37,004 bases of DNA. Origin: JBHGBM01 sp041946965 (GTDB taxonomy: Bacteria; Acidobacteriota; Terriglobia; Bryobacterales; Bryobacteraceae). The stretch's first letter is position 1. Every line of letters begins with the position of its first letter. Position numbers and translations under genes: made by a program. The stretch is taken from NCBI GenBank assembly GCA_041946965.1, contig JBHGBM010000056.1, forward strand, positions 1 through 37,004. Reading direction: 5' to 3'. The notes under the pieces were generated by a model, which worked only from the letters and a program-made list of their open reading frames with translations, made no database searches and was not told the origin of the DNA. Positions 1-8,870 of the stretch are shown in pieces.

Positions 1-48
1 GCTTAACTCAGCCCGGCTGTACGTGACGCTTGACAGAGTCGCCCCATA

Positions 49-3000
49 CTAGAACATCAGCCGCGCGCCCACATAGACCCGCCGCGGCTCGCCGCGCGTG
101 GTGGTTATCCGGCCGAAGTTGTTTATGCCGGTCTGCACCGCGGCGAACTGCGGGTGATTCATGGCGCCCTCCCAGTTCGTGCGCAGTTGCAGCTTCACGC
201 GCTCAGTCACGGAAAACGCCTTGAACATGCTCAGGTCCCACCAGTTGTCGTGGGGGTTGCGCACGCCGGACATGCGCAGGGGGAAGCGGCGCACGTTCCA
301 ATCGAGCTGCCGTCCGGATTGCAGCACGAAATCGCTGGTGTTGAACCAGCGGTCGAGCCTCTGCTCGCCGGGGGGCAGCTTGATGGAAGCGAAGTCGCCG
401 AAGTAAGGGATCTCGTCGGAGAAGTACACCGGCGCACCCATTTGGAAGCGGTAGATGGCCTGGCCCTGCCAGCCGCCCAGCAGCAGGTTGGCGGCGCCGC
501 GCATCCTGCGGCCGAACTTGCGCCCGCGCCCCACCGGCACCTCGAACACGCCGCTCGCCACGAAGCGGTGCGGGCGGTCGAGGTCGGAGATCACGCGGTG
601 AGGCATGGCGTCGAACTCGTTAAGAAAACTCGTCGCTTCCATGTTCTTCGACCACGTGTAGGAGGTGAGCACCGTCATGCCCCGCGCGTAGCGCCGCGTC
701 CCGCGCAACTGGAGCGAGTGATACCAGGAGTATCCCGCCGGATCGCTGAAAGCCACGTTCTGGTATTGAGGGAACGGCCGCAGGAGCCGCTGCCGCGCGA
801 TGTTGCGGTTCCCCAGCCCGGTGCCGAAGAACTCCGGAATCTCGTAGAACGGGTTGGGGAGGTTCGCCGTGAGGTAGGAGATGGTCCCGGAGTCGCGCAG
901 CGGAGCCGTGGTGCTCCAGTAGCGTTCCGGGAGTGCGTTTACCTGCCTGGTGGCGCCCAGGTGAGTGGAACGCGAACCCATGTACATCGCTTCCACCATG
1001 GTGTGCCCCGCCAGTTGGCGCTGCACCGAGAAGCTCCAGCGCTGAAGGTAGGGGTTGAGGCGTTGGGACCGCCAGAAGTTCGAGCCCCGGCCGACCCATG
1101 TGGCCGGGCCCACCGGCGCCGGTTGCTGGATGCCGAACGGGAACGGGTCGGCGAGCGTCGCCTGAAAGGTCTGTCCGGTATCGATGCTGGCTTGCAGCGA
1201 CGTGCGCACGCTGAAGCCGTTCTGGATGACGCCGGAGCGGTCGATGCCGATGGGGTTGAAGAACATGCCGTATCCGGTGCGCACCACGGTCCTCGCGTTC
1301 AGCCGGTAAGCCATGCCGATGCGCGGGGCGAAGTTGGCCTTGCGGGTGCCGAAGTAGTTGCGCGGCTGCCCGCCCACGCCCGCGAAGGTGAAGACACCCG
1401 GCGTGTGGAAATCACCCGGCGCGATCTCCTCTATGGGGTTGCGCGCGTAGGCGGCTTGCGCGCCCGCCTGCACAGGGTTCGCAACCGCCGGATCGAAACC
1501 GCGCACCGCCCGGTTGTAACGTTCCGTGGGCCCGCTGTCCCATTCCCACCGCAGCCCCGCGTTGAGGGTGAGCCGCTTCATCACCCGCCAGTCGTCCTGA
1601 ACGAAGAATCCGTAGTATCTCGATTGCAGGCCGGCGGCCGCGTTCGTGTCGATGCCGCCGCCGGTGGGCAGGCCGAGCACGAAGGAGGCCATGGATTGCC
1701 CCAGCGGCGCCGAGGCCGAGTTGTCCTGCGGGCCGCGCGTCCAGTTCTGCGCGAAGGCGAAGGCCGGAGCGTTGTCGGCGTAGTCGAAACTGTTCTCCCG
1801 GAAGATGCGGTGGTCGATGCCGAACCGGATGCTGTGCCCCCCGGTGAGCTTGGTGACCGTCGCCCCCAGGTTGTAGTAGTTGGTGACAAAGCGGCTGTTC
1901 ACGCCTCCGCCCAGGCCGGTATAGCCGGTGATGCTGGTATCCGGCAGCGCCAGGTAGTCCCGCCCCTTCAGTTGGGCGAGCAGGTTCGAAGAGAAACCGA
2001 GCGTCGAGAGGTCGAACCCCAAGCTGAAGGGATGGTCGGGTTGAGAGAAACGCGTGAAGCCCGCGCGCAGGTTCACGATCAGCGTGGGGGAAAGGATGTA
2101 GACGTCGTCCAGCGCCAGCCCCCACTGGTGGCGATAACGGTTGCTGCCGCGCGCTTTGTTGAAGAAGGCGTCATCGCGGCGGAAGTTCAGCCAGGATTGG
2201 GTCACGCGCCCGAACAGGCGGTGTTTGCCGCCGAAATTGTGATCCACCCGCCCCATGTGCTGGCGGAAGTCGTTATCGTTCTTGGGCGACGACTGGTAGT
2301 TGTTGAAGCCCCGGCTGTCGCGCGGCAGGTTGGGCTGAGGATAGAATTGCAGCAGTTTCTGCGCGATGGGATCCAGCCGCTCCGCCGGCACGATGTTGCC
2401 CGGGAACGGCGATCGCGTAAAGCGCGTGGCCGACGAGGGCCGGATGGTCAGCGGGTCGTAGATCACGTAACTGTCGGCGGGCAGGTTCAGAAGTTCCGAA
2501 AAATCTCCACGCCGTTCCTGCGGAGAGGGAACCGTGAAGACATTGTTGCTGCCCGCGCGGCGGTTGAATCCCTGGAATCCGTAGATCCAGAAGGTGCGGT
2601 TCGCGCCGCGGTACAGGCGGGGGATGTTCACCGGACCGCCCACTGTCGCCTGATAACGGTTGGTCTTGCGCACCGGCACCAGCGAGTGCTTCTCCTCGCC
2701 CTCCACCGGCCTCCCGTAGGCCTGCCCCAGGCGCGCGTTGGTGAAGTAATCCACCGCACCGAAACGGTCCGGCATGATGTCCCACACCAGCGTGCCGCGC
2801 ATCTTGTTGGTGCCGGAACGCATAGCCATGTTCACGCTGCCGCCTCCTCCACGCCCCTGCGAGGCGTCGTAGTTGGCGATATCGATGCGCACTTCCTGAA
2901 TCATGTCGCCGGGCGGCGAAAAGGAATTATTGCCGCGGGACATGTTGGAGATGCCGTCCATGGCGAAGTCGTTGCCCGCCCCGCGCGCGCCGGCGAAAGA

Positions 3001-3528
3001 GACGCCGGAGTTGGCATCCACCGCGCTCGGCAGCCAGTTGTGGCCGGGCGCGGTCTCGAGCACCGCGCCGCTATCCAGGGCCAGCGCGTACATGGCGTTG
3101 TTGCCCGCCAGCGGCAGGTCGTCCAGCATCTTGCGGTCGATCAGGCTGCTGACCGAGCCGGTGGCCGCGTCGAGCAGCGGCGATTCCTCCGTCACCGTCA
3201 CGGTTTGAGAAACGCCGCCGACCTCCAACTGTACGTCCAGGGTCAGGGTGTCCCCCACCCGCACTTCGAGCCCTCCCCGCAGGTGCTTCTTGAAGCCCGG
3301 GGCGTCGGCTTCCAGCCGGTAGGCGCCGGCCAGCAGGTAGGGCAGATCGTAATTGCCGGTGTCATTGGTGGACGCGGCGACGCGCGTCCCCATTTCTTCA
3401 TGGATCACGGCGACGTTGGCGTTGCGGATGGGCAATCCCGCGGGGTCGGTGACCACGCCGGCCACACGGCCGCGGGAGTCCTGTGCCGGAAGGATGCACG
3501 CGGATAACAAAATCAACAACCAGCGCAT
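49..3528 (-). CDS. Oar-like TonB-dependent outer-membrane receptor with carboxypeptidase-regulatory domain
   Basis: The protein has 1159 residues. A short signal peptide ends near LPAQ (about residue 16). A carboxypeptidase-regulatory-like beta domain follows at about 20-108 (GRVAGVVTDPAGLPIRNANV, then GNYDLPYLLAGAYRLEADAPGF). Next come a plug-like segment at about 110-240 and a long beta-barrel region ending in Phe, as expected of outer-membrane barrels. This architecture is the Oar/TonB family expanded in Acidobacteria, thought to import or bind large polymers; the substrate cannot be read from sequence. It is the last gene of a minus-strand run behind a SNF2 helicase (24-base gap), an oxidoreductase and a sulfatase, so a link to sulfated-polymer use is possible but inferred. 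Bases 1-48 downstream show no hairpin or gene. I am sure of the family and unsure of the ligand. Confidence 0.93.
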   Translation of the reverse strand: MRWLLILLSACILPAQDSRGRVAGVVTDPAGLPIRNANVAVIHEEMGTRVAASTNDTGNYDLPYLLAGAYRLEADAPGFKKHLRGGLEVRVGDTLTLDVQLEVGGVSQTVTVTEESPLLDAATGSVSSLIDRKMLDDLPLAGNNAMYALALDSGAVLETAPGHNWLPSAVDANSGVSFAGARGAGNDFAMDGISNMSRGNNSFSPPGDMIQEVRIDIANYDASQGRGGGGSVNMAMRSGTNKMRGTLVWDIMPDRFGAVDYFTNARLGQAYGRPVEGEEKHSLVPVRKTNRYQATVGGPVNIPRLYRGANRTFWIYGFQGFNRRAGSNNVFTVPSPQERRGDFSELLNLPADSYVIYDPLTIRPSSATRFTRSPFPGNIVPAERLDPIAQKLLQFYPQPNLPRDSRGFNNYQSSPKNDNDFRQHMGRVDHNFGGKHRLFGRVTQSWLNFRRDDAFFNKARGSNRYRHQWGLALDDVYILSPTLIVNLRAGFTRFSQPDHPFSLGFDLSTLGFSSNLLAQLKGRDYLALPDTSITGYTGLGGGVNSRFVTNYYNLGATVTKLTGGHSIRFGIDHRIFRENSFDYADNAPAFAFAQNWTRGPQDNSASAPLGQSMASFVLGLPTGGGIDTNAAAGLQSRYYGFFVQDDWRVMKRLTLNAGLRWEWDSGPTERYNRAVRGFDPAVANPVQAGAQAAYARNPIEEIAPGDFHTPGVFTFAGVGGQPRNYFGTRKANFAPRIGMAYRLNARTVVRTGYGMFFNPIGIDRSGVIQNGFSVRTSLQASIDTGQTFQATLADPFPFGIQQPAPVGPATWVGRGSNFWRSQRLNPYLQRWSFSVQRQLAGHTMVEAMYMGSRSTHLGATRQVNALPERYWSTTAPLRDSGTISYLTANLPNPFYEIPEFFGTGLGNRNIARQRLLRPFPQYQNVAFSDPAGYSWYHSLQLRGTRRYARGMTVLTSYTWSKNMEATSFLNEFDAMPHRVISDLDRPHRFVASGVFEVPVGRGRKFGRRMRGAANLLLGGWQGQAIYRFQMGAPVYFSDEIPYFGDFASIKLPPGEQRLDRWFNTSDFVLQSGRQLDWNVRRFPLRMSGVRNPHDNWWDLSMFKAFSVTERVKLQLRTNWEGAMNHPQFAAVQTGINNFGRITTTRGEPRRVYVGARLMF

Positions 3529-3552
3529 GATGAACCCCAGACTGAAACCCTA

Positions 3553-5898
3553 TCACGTTCGGACGAACGCCGCCGCGAGGGCCGAGAGGGCCCGCTGGAG
3601 CCGGTCCTGGTCCACCGTTTGGGGCAAAGGGATCGAGAGCATCGGACGATTCGTTTGCGGATCCCGGGAGATCAGGTTGGGAAGGGCGCCACCGGCGGCT
3701 GCGTTGCGCGCCACCGAGGCCAGGGACTCCAGAAATCGCGCGCCGTTCTCCAGCAGGTCAGCCGCGGCCTTCTCGAACGCCGGCGGTTGAGGCGCCGCGG
3801 CCGGTATGGCAGCGGCAGCCGGTTTAGCCACCGGCGGCTGCACCGGAATCGCATGCGGCCCGGCGTGGTCAATTGTGGGTTTAGGACGCCCCGGTTGACC
3901 CGCGAAGACCTCCTTTACCGCTTGGAGGACGTTCTTTCGTCCGAGCGCCGCGAAGCTCACCTCGGCCGTTGGAGAATCGAATACGCCGGCGAACAGAGAC
4001 TTCTTCAGCTTCAGAGTCTCCCACACGCGCTCCTCGATGCTCTCCCGTGTCAGCAGGTGCACCACGTGTACAGGACGAGCCTGGCCCAACCGGTGCACCC
4101 GCCCGATTCGCTGTTCGAGGCGGGCTGGGTTCCATGGAGGCTCGAAGTTGATGACAGCCGAAGCCGATTGCAGATTGAGTCCGACCCCGCCCGCGTCGGT
4201 TGAAAGGAACACCCGGCACGCCGGGTCTTTCCGGAACTTCTCCATGAGCGCGCCGCGATTCCTCGAGGGCACTCCGCCGTGCAGGGATACAAATCCGATT
4301 CCAAGCTTCTCCAGCGCAAGTCCGGCGAGATGCGTCATGCGTTCGTACTCGCTGAAGACCACCACCTTGCGGCCCTCTTCGATGGCCAACTCGCGAATGA
4401 CCTCGCGAAACTCTTCCAGCTTGGGCGAGTGATTGGTCTTCTTGTCGAACAGGAAGGTGGAATTACAGAGCATCCGCATGTTCTGGATGCAACACGTGAT
4501 GCGCCGCAGGTCGATTTCCGAGAGCCACCCCTGCCGCTCCCATCTGCGCATCAGACCGGCGAGAATGTCGCTTTGTTCCCAGTAGGGTTCGGCCTGTTGC
4601 GGCGTCATGGGTACGTTGAGGATCTGGTCTGTTCGCGCGGGGAGGTCGGTGAGCACCTCCTGCCGCGTGCGCCGCAGGAGGATGGGCGCCAGTTGCTCGT
4701 GAATCCGGTCCAGGCCGCGGTAGCCCAGCAGTTTCCCTTTTTCATCCTCCATGCGGTGCTCGTGGAGGAAGCGGAACGCGGGGCCGAGCCGGCGTCCGTC
4801 GATGAACTCCACTACCGAGAACAACTCTTCCAACTTGTTTTCGAGCGGCGTTCCGGTCAGCACGAACGCATAACGGCTTTTCAGTTGTTTGATGGTGCGC
4901 GCGGTAGCGGTGGTCCAGTTCCGGATGCGCTGCGCCTCATCGAGGATGATGAGGTCGGGCGCCAGCTCGTGCATGTAGCGCACGTCCTTGAGGACGAGTT
5001 CATAACTGGAGAGGTTGAAGAACTTGGGCGATGCGTAGAGATCCCGGCGGTGCGGCAGAAGGCCGTCAATCACTTGCGCCGGAAGATCGGTGAAGTTCTC
5101 GATTTCGGTTTTCCACTGGTACTTGACCGACGCGGGAGCCACCACCAGCACCCGTTGAATGCCGCGGCGGCGCCGGAGCATCTCGGCCGCGGCCAGCGCC
5201 TGCACGGTCTTGCCCAGACCCATGTCGTCGGCCAGCACCACGCGGCCGCGGCAGGCGGCGAAAATGGCGCCGCGCTCCTGATACGGCAGCAGCTTGGTTC
5301 TTAAGACCCCCTCCAGCGGATGCCGCCCAAGGCGAAGCTTGCCGAGTAGCTGCCGCTCCCACTCGAGCCCTTCGGCAATCTCATTCTCCCGGTCGAGATA
5401 ATCCAGCACGTCGCTGTAGATCACCGTGTTCCCGTCGGCCCGGCGGAAAGCTTCAATCACACGATGGAACCCGCGGTAATGCTCACGCTGGAGCATGCCA
5501 TCGGAGTCGAAGTACTCGCCGGCCAGCTCCCGCAGTTCAGCCGGCGGCGCGGCCGGCAGGCGCAGGCGGACGCCGATGGACTCACCGTAGTGCAGGGAAA
5601 TGGAGGAGCGCGAGCGCGCGAATGCACTCCTTTCGAGCGCGCGGCCATGCCGCTTTCGCAGCCGCAAAAGGAGCGCCTCAATGTGTTTGCAGGTTCCCAG
5701 GGTGTTGATGGCGAAATCGGGGCACGAGCAGTAATTCTCAAAGAGGCCGGGCCCCCGCATGGCCACGCGATAGGTCTTGCCGCTCGCCGACTTCACGCGA
5801 TAGTCGCCGTAGGGTCCTCCGCCCGGACGCTCCACAATCTTGGCGAGGGCTTCGAGCGCCCGCTCGCGGCGCTCTGCGATTTGCTGTTCGATTAGCAC
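3553..5898 (-). CDS. SWIM zinc-finger SNF2-family helicase/ATPase
   Basis: The protein has 781 residues and starts with GTG; the GAGG about 10 bases upstream is the only plausible ribosome site. Residues C57, C59, C70 and H72 form a SWIM zinc finger (CxCx10CxH). The SNF2 ATPase core follows: Walker A DDMGLGKT at 224-231, Walker B DEAQ at 320-323, motif III LTGTP at 347-351, and the C-terminal lobe with STDAGGVGLNLQ and QRIGRVHRLGQ. The last 120 or so residues are an Ala/Pro-rich linker plus a short helical tail. SNF2 proteins are double-stranded DNA translocases that remodel protein-DNA or RNA-polymerase complexes, and SWIM domains bind nucleic acid or protein. It lies 27 bases after the oxidoreductase and 24 bases before the receptor. 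Nothing in that context explains the nucleic-acid role, so co-transcription may be incidental. Confidence 0.93.
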   Translation of the reverse strand: MLIEQQIAERRERALEALAKIVERPGGGPYGDYRVKSASGKTYRVAMRGPGLFENYCSCPDFAINTLGTCKHIEALLLRLRKRHGRALERSAFARSRSSISLHYGESIGVRLRLPAAPPAELRELAGEYFDSDGMLQREHYRGFHRVIEAFRRADGNTVIYSDVLDYLDRENEIAEGLEWERQLLGKLRLGRHPLEGVLRTKLLPYQERGAIFAACRGRVVLADDMGLGKTVQALAAAEMLRRRRGIQRVLVVAPASVKYQWKTEIENFTDLPAQVIDGLLPHRRDLYASPKFFNLSSYELVLKDVRYMHELAPDLIILDEAQRIRNWTTATARTIKQLKSRYAFVLTGTPLENKLEELFSVVEFIDGRRLGPAFRFLHEHRMEDEKGKLLGYRGLDRIHEQLAPILLRRTRQEVLTDLPARTDQILNVPMTPQQAEPYWEQSDILAGLMRRWERQGWLSEIDLRRITCCIQNMRMLCNSTFLFDKKTNHSPKLEEFREVIRELAIEEGRKVVVFSEYERMTHLAGLALEKLGIGFVSLHGGVPSRNRGALMEKFRKDPACRVFLSTDAGGVGLNLQSASAVINFEPPWNPARLEQRIGRVHRLGQARPVHVVHLLTRESIEERVWETLKLKKSLFAGVFDSPTAEVSFAALGRKNVLQAVKEVFAGQPGRPKPTIDHAGPHAIPVQPPVAKPAAAAIPAAAPQPPAFEKAAADLLENGARFLESLASVARNAAAGGALPNLISRDPQTNRPMLSIPLPQTVDQDRLQRALSALAAAFVRT

Positions 5899-5925
5899 GG
5901 TCCCGGTCCTCGAAAAAAGAACAGC

Positions 5926-7368
5926 TTACTCGAAATAGACGTTGTCCTTCACCAGGGCCGCGCGCAAGTCGGAATACGCCAGCTCGCGCGTGCCGCGCCT
6001 CTTTGCCGCGCACAGCGCGGCCGCGGTTCCCGCCGCCTGGCCCTGGCCCATGCAACTGACGGTGTTGCGCGTGGACATGTGGGCGTCGTGATGAGAAGTG
6101 ATCATCATGCCGGCCACCAGCAGGTTTTCGACGCCCTGCGGCCGCAGCGCGCGGTAGGGAATGCCATACGTCCCGCCGCCGCCGACCTGGAGCCGCGGCG
6201 CGGAATCGTGAAAGCCGTAGACGAAAACATCATCGTCGAAGTGCCGGGCCTTGAGGATGTCGTCGAGCTGGATATCGTAATCGCAGGCGATCAAGCGTCC
6301 CCGGCGGATGCTGAACGACGGACTGGTTCTGGCGATGAAGGCCCGCTCGAGGCCGGGCACGTGCTTCTTCAGCAGCTCCACAGCCTTGAACTGGCGTTGG
6401 CGAAGCTCCAGCTCGGCCTTGGCCGCGGCATTCCGATTGGTGGGGCTGACGGGCATCTTCAGGTTCACCTTGACGAACATGAAGTAGTTGTCGTGGGTGG
6501 TGGTGGTGATCATGGAGAGGCCGAGTTTCCTGGCTTCGGCATTGAATTCCTCGGAGAAGGACACCGACTCGCCCCCCAGCCGCACGATCTGGCCGTCCTT
6601 TCCGCTGCGCCGCCCGCGCGCGAACTGCACCAGCGTGTTCCTGGCCTTGAGGAACTCGTAAAACTTCTCGATGTCCACGTTGCCCAAACCGATGCTGTTG
6701 GCCACCGGGTAGTCGTTCGGTTCGGTGAACTTCGCCCCCGCGTGGGCGGCGAGATCGCCGTAGCCGGTGCAGTCCACGAACGCCTCCGCGTACAGGGCTT
6801 CGCGGCCCGAGCGGCTCTCCGCGATCACACCGTTCAGCCGCGAACCCTTCCGGATGGCTCCGGCGAGGAACGTGTTGACCCACACGGCGACGCCGGCCTC
6901 GTGCAGCATCTCCATGGTCACCAGCTTGTACAATTCGGTGTCGATGGCGGTGCAGACCGAGTCGTAGTCGTAGTGCGCCAGCATCTCCGCGTGTCCCGTG
7001 CAGCCGCCCACCCGCATGAGACGATCGACGATCTCCTGAGGAATGCCTTTCACCACCTGCCGCTTCGCGACGCCGGGAAACGCCTTCCAGAGATTGAAGA
7101 AGCTGTGGAGCGCGGTGCCGCCCTCGACCGCCACGCCGCCGGTGTAGCCCTTGGTCTCGATAAGAACGGTTTTCGCTCCCTGGCGCGCCGCCGCCAGGGC
7201 GGCCACCACGCCGGCGGTTCCGCCGCCAGCGACGACGACATCGCATCTGCCGGCCGGCAGTCTCTTCGCGGCCTCCTGGTAGTATTCCGGGCTCTGCGCC
7301 GCAAGCGGCCCCGGAATCGCGCTCAAGCCGAGCGCCAGGCTCTTCCTGGAAAAATCGCGACGGTTCAT
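5926..7368 (-). CDS. Tat-exported FAD-dependent oxidoreductase (FAD_oxidored family)
   Basis: The protein has 480 residues. The start is fixed by AGGAG upstream and by an N-terminal twin-arginine signal (NRRDFSRKSLALG, residues 2-14). A Rossmann FAD-binding motif follows at 43-53 (DVVVAGGGTAG), then ETKGYTGGVAVEGGTALHSF, typical of the FAD-dependent oxidoreductases common in Planctomycetes and Acidobacteria near sulfatases and glycan genes. The C-terminal GMMITSHHDAHMSTRNTVS and GQAAGTAAAL segments match the family. The ATG comes one base after the sulfatase stop (TGA-T-ATG), so the two are probably translationally coupled. The frame stays open upstream into the sulfatase gene, but that extension is antisense-like and lacks family similarity. 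The likely role is periplasmic oxidation of an unknown sugar or organic substrate; the substrate is not identifiable. Confidence 0.9.
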   Translation of the reverse strand: MNRRDFSRKSLALGLSAIPGPLAAQSPEYYQEAAKRLPAGRCDVVVAGGGTAGVVAALAAARQGAKTVLIETKGYTGGVAVEGGTALHSFFNLWKAFPGVAKRQVVKGIPQEIVDRLMRVGGCTGHAEMLAHYDYDSVCTAIDTELYKLVTMEMLHEAGVAVWVNTFLAGAIRKGSRLNGVIAESRSGREALYAEAFVDCTGYGDLAAHAGAKFTEPNDYPVANSIGLGNVDIEKFYEFLKARNTLVQFARGRRSGKDGQIVRLGGESVSFSEEFNAEARKLGLSMITTTTHDNYFMFVKVNLKMPVSPTNRNAAAKAELELRQRQFKAVELLKKHVPGLERAFIARTSPSFSIRRGRLIACDYDIQLDDILKARHFDDDVFVYGFHDSAPRLQVGGGGTYGIPYRALRPQGVENLLVAGMMITSHHDAHMSTRNTVSCMGQGQAAGTAAALCAAKRRGTRELAYSDLRAALVKDNVYFE

Positions 7369-7369
7369 A

Positions 7370-8725
7370 TCACCTCTCCTGAAATTTCGGTCTGGGTCCG
7401 GAAGACGGCCACACCGGGGATTCCGTGCGCGCCGTCCGCAGCAGCGTTTGCAGCTTCGAGACCATTTCGGGTCGTTGTTGCGCCAGATCGCGCCGCTCGC
7501 CGGAGTCGGCTTCGAGGTCGTACAATTCCGTTTCCAGACGGGGCAGTTGGCGTACCAGCTTCCACCGGCCCTGCCGGACGGCCTGCTGGAATCCGCCTTC
7601 GTGGAATTCCCAATACAGGTATTCGTGCGGCGGTTGTTTCCGGCCGAGCAGCGTGGGCAGCACAGATACGCCGTCCACCCCGGCCGGCGCCTTGACGCCC
7701 GCCAGTTCGGCCAGGGTAGGCAGCACGTCCCAGAACGCCCAGGCAAAATCGCTGGTGGATCCCGGCGAGATGCGGCCCGGCCAGCGCGCGATCGACGGCA
7801 CGCGAATCCCGCCCTCGTACAAATCGCGCTTGATCCCGCGCAGCCCGCCGCGGCTTTCAAAGAATTCCGCGCTGTGCCCGCCTTCCTTGTGCGGCCCGTT
7901 GTCACTGGTGAACACGATCAGGGTCTGCTGGTCGATTCCTTTTCGCTTCAGCAGTTCGACGATCTTGCCGACGCCCTCGTCCATGCGCGTGATGGAGGCG
8001 GCGAAATTCTTTTCCACCTCCGGCCAGTTTTCGCGGGCGTAGATGCCTTGGTCCGGGACCTCGATCGCGTTCAGTTCGTTGTTGGCGTGCGGGACGGTGG
8101 GGGAATAGTAAATGAAGAAGGGTTCTTGCGCGTGCTTCTCAATGAAGCCGAGGGTCCGTTCCAGGAACAGGTCGGGCACATACTTCCGCCGCTTGTTGAA
8201 CCAGTTTTCGAACAGCAGCACTTCGTTGCGGTTGTCCCAGATGTGTTCCGGGTAGGCGAGGTGCGCATGCCAGTGGTTCAAGAAGCCGAAGAAATCGTCG
8301 AAGCCCTTCTGGTTGGGGAGGCTGTCGCTCTGCGGCCCGCCGAGGCCCCACTTTCCGTAGAGCGCGGTGCGGTAACCGGCGGAGCGGAGCACCGTGCCGA
8401 GGGTCGGCTCATCGGGCTGGATCGGCAATTCCGGATTCTTGTTCCCGCGCACGGTGCTGTGGCCGGTGTGCCTGCCGGTCATGACGACGCAGCGCGAGGG
8501 CGCGCAGACGGTGCTCCCCGAATACGCCTGGGTGAAGCGCAGGCCTTCGGCCGCGAGGCGGTCGATGTGCGGAGTCCGGATGCGCTTCTGACCATAGCAG
8601 CCCAGGTCGCCGTAGCCGAGGTCGTCGGCGAGGATGAAGATGACGTTGGGCCGGCGGGAGGCGGGCGCCATGGCGGCACCGGCGGCGCCAAAGAAATCGC
8701 GGCGGGTGAGGGGAAAAGGCGTCAT
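7370..8725 (-). CDS. Sulfatase, arylsulfatase A-like, Tat-exported
   Basis: From this start the protein has 451 residues. LTRRDFFGAAGAA (6-18) is a twin-arginine signal. RPNVIFILADDLGYGDLGCYG (25-45) carries the first metal-binding aspartates, and C74-A-P-S-R78 is the sulfatase signature whose Cys is converted to formylglycine. TSDNGPHKEGG provides the second metal-site residues. The enzyme hydrolyses sulfate esters, probably on a polysaccharide, in the periplasm. It needs a formylglycine-generating enzyme, which is not encoded here. It is the first gene of a minus-strand run with the FAD oxidoreductase. In-frame ATGs also exist at 8746 and 8764. I chose 8725 because it gives a normal Tat n-region length, but no start has a clear Shine-Dalgarno sequence. 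Confidence 0.92.
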   Translation of the reverse strand: MTPFPLTRRDFFGAAGAAMAPASRRPNVIFILADDLGYGDLGCYGQKRIRTPHIDRLAAEGLRFTQAYSGSTVCAPSRCVVMTGRHTGHSTVRGNKNPELPIQPDEPTLGTVLRSAGYRTALYGKWGLGGPQSDSLPNQKGFDDFFGFLNHWHAHLAYPEHIWDNRNEVLLFENWFNKRRKYVPDLFLERTLGFIEKHAQEPFFIYYSPTVPHANNELNAIEVPDQGIYARENWPEVEKNFAASITRMDEGVGKIVELLKRKGIDQQTLIVFTSDNGPHKEGGHSAEFFESRGGLRGIKRDLYEGGIRVPSIARWPGRISPGSTSDFAWAFWDVLPTLAELAGVKAPAGVDGVSVLPTLLGRKQPPHEYLYWEFHEGGFQQAVRQGRWKLVRQLPRLETELYDLEADSGERRDLAQQRPEMVSKLQTLLRTARTESPVWPSSGPRPKFQER

Positions 8726-8790
8726 GGGAGGTTCGCGCGATGTCATCGGTGTTGAGCATACCACGGCATTGCCGATCTGATATTTCTGAG

Positions 8791-8824
8791 GCGCTCCGCC
8801 GCCGGCACGCCGGCGGCGGAGCGC
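8791..8824 (-). terminator. Long GC-rich perfect hairpin downstream of thymidine kinase
   Basis: Two 16-base arms, 8791-8806 and 8809-8824, are exact reverse complements with only two bases between them; the real loop is probably four bases. It lies about 47 bases past the thymidine kinase stop and upstream of the sulfatase, so it probably ends the tdk transcript or insulates the two genes. On the minus strand the following bases are CTCAGAAATATC. With no T run, it is not a classical intrinsic terminator and may instead stabilise the mRNA 3' end. Confidence 0.55.
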
Positions 8825-8870
8825 GCGCCCGCGGCCATTTTCGAAGTCTGCTGTTACGGGTGGGGGCGGG

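Noticed and set aside
154..3507. A stop-free plus-strand frame of more than 1100 codons opposite the receptor gene
   Set aside because: It is rich in Arg, His, Val and Ala with no domain, and mirrors a clear Oar-like protein; long antisense frames are expected in GC-rich DNA. The same applies to 18768-20507, 20987-22498 and 24526-26658.
49..3528. LLSAC at residues 8-11 of the receptor as a lipoprotein box
   Set aside because: The hydrophobic stretch before it is only about six residues, too short for lipoprotein processing; a Sec site near LPAQ fits better.
7369..7905. A stop-free upstream extension of the FAD oxidoreductase
   Set aside because: It lies out of frame inside the sulfatase gene, and the Tat signal plus AGGAG at 7368 mark the true start.
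8747..8764. TATGCT upstream of the ATG at 8746 as a leaderless promoter of the sulfatase
   Set aside because: It has only four of six matches and no -35, and the start codon itself is uncertain.
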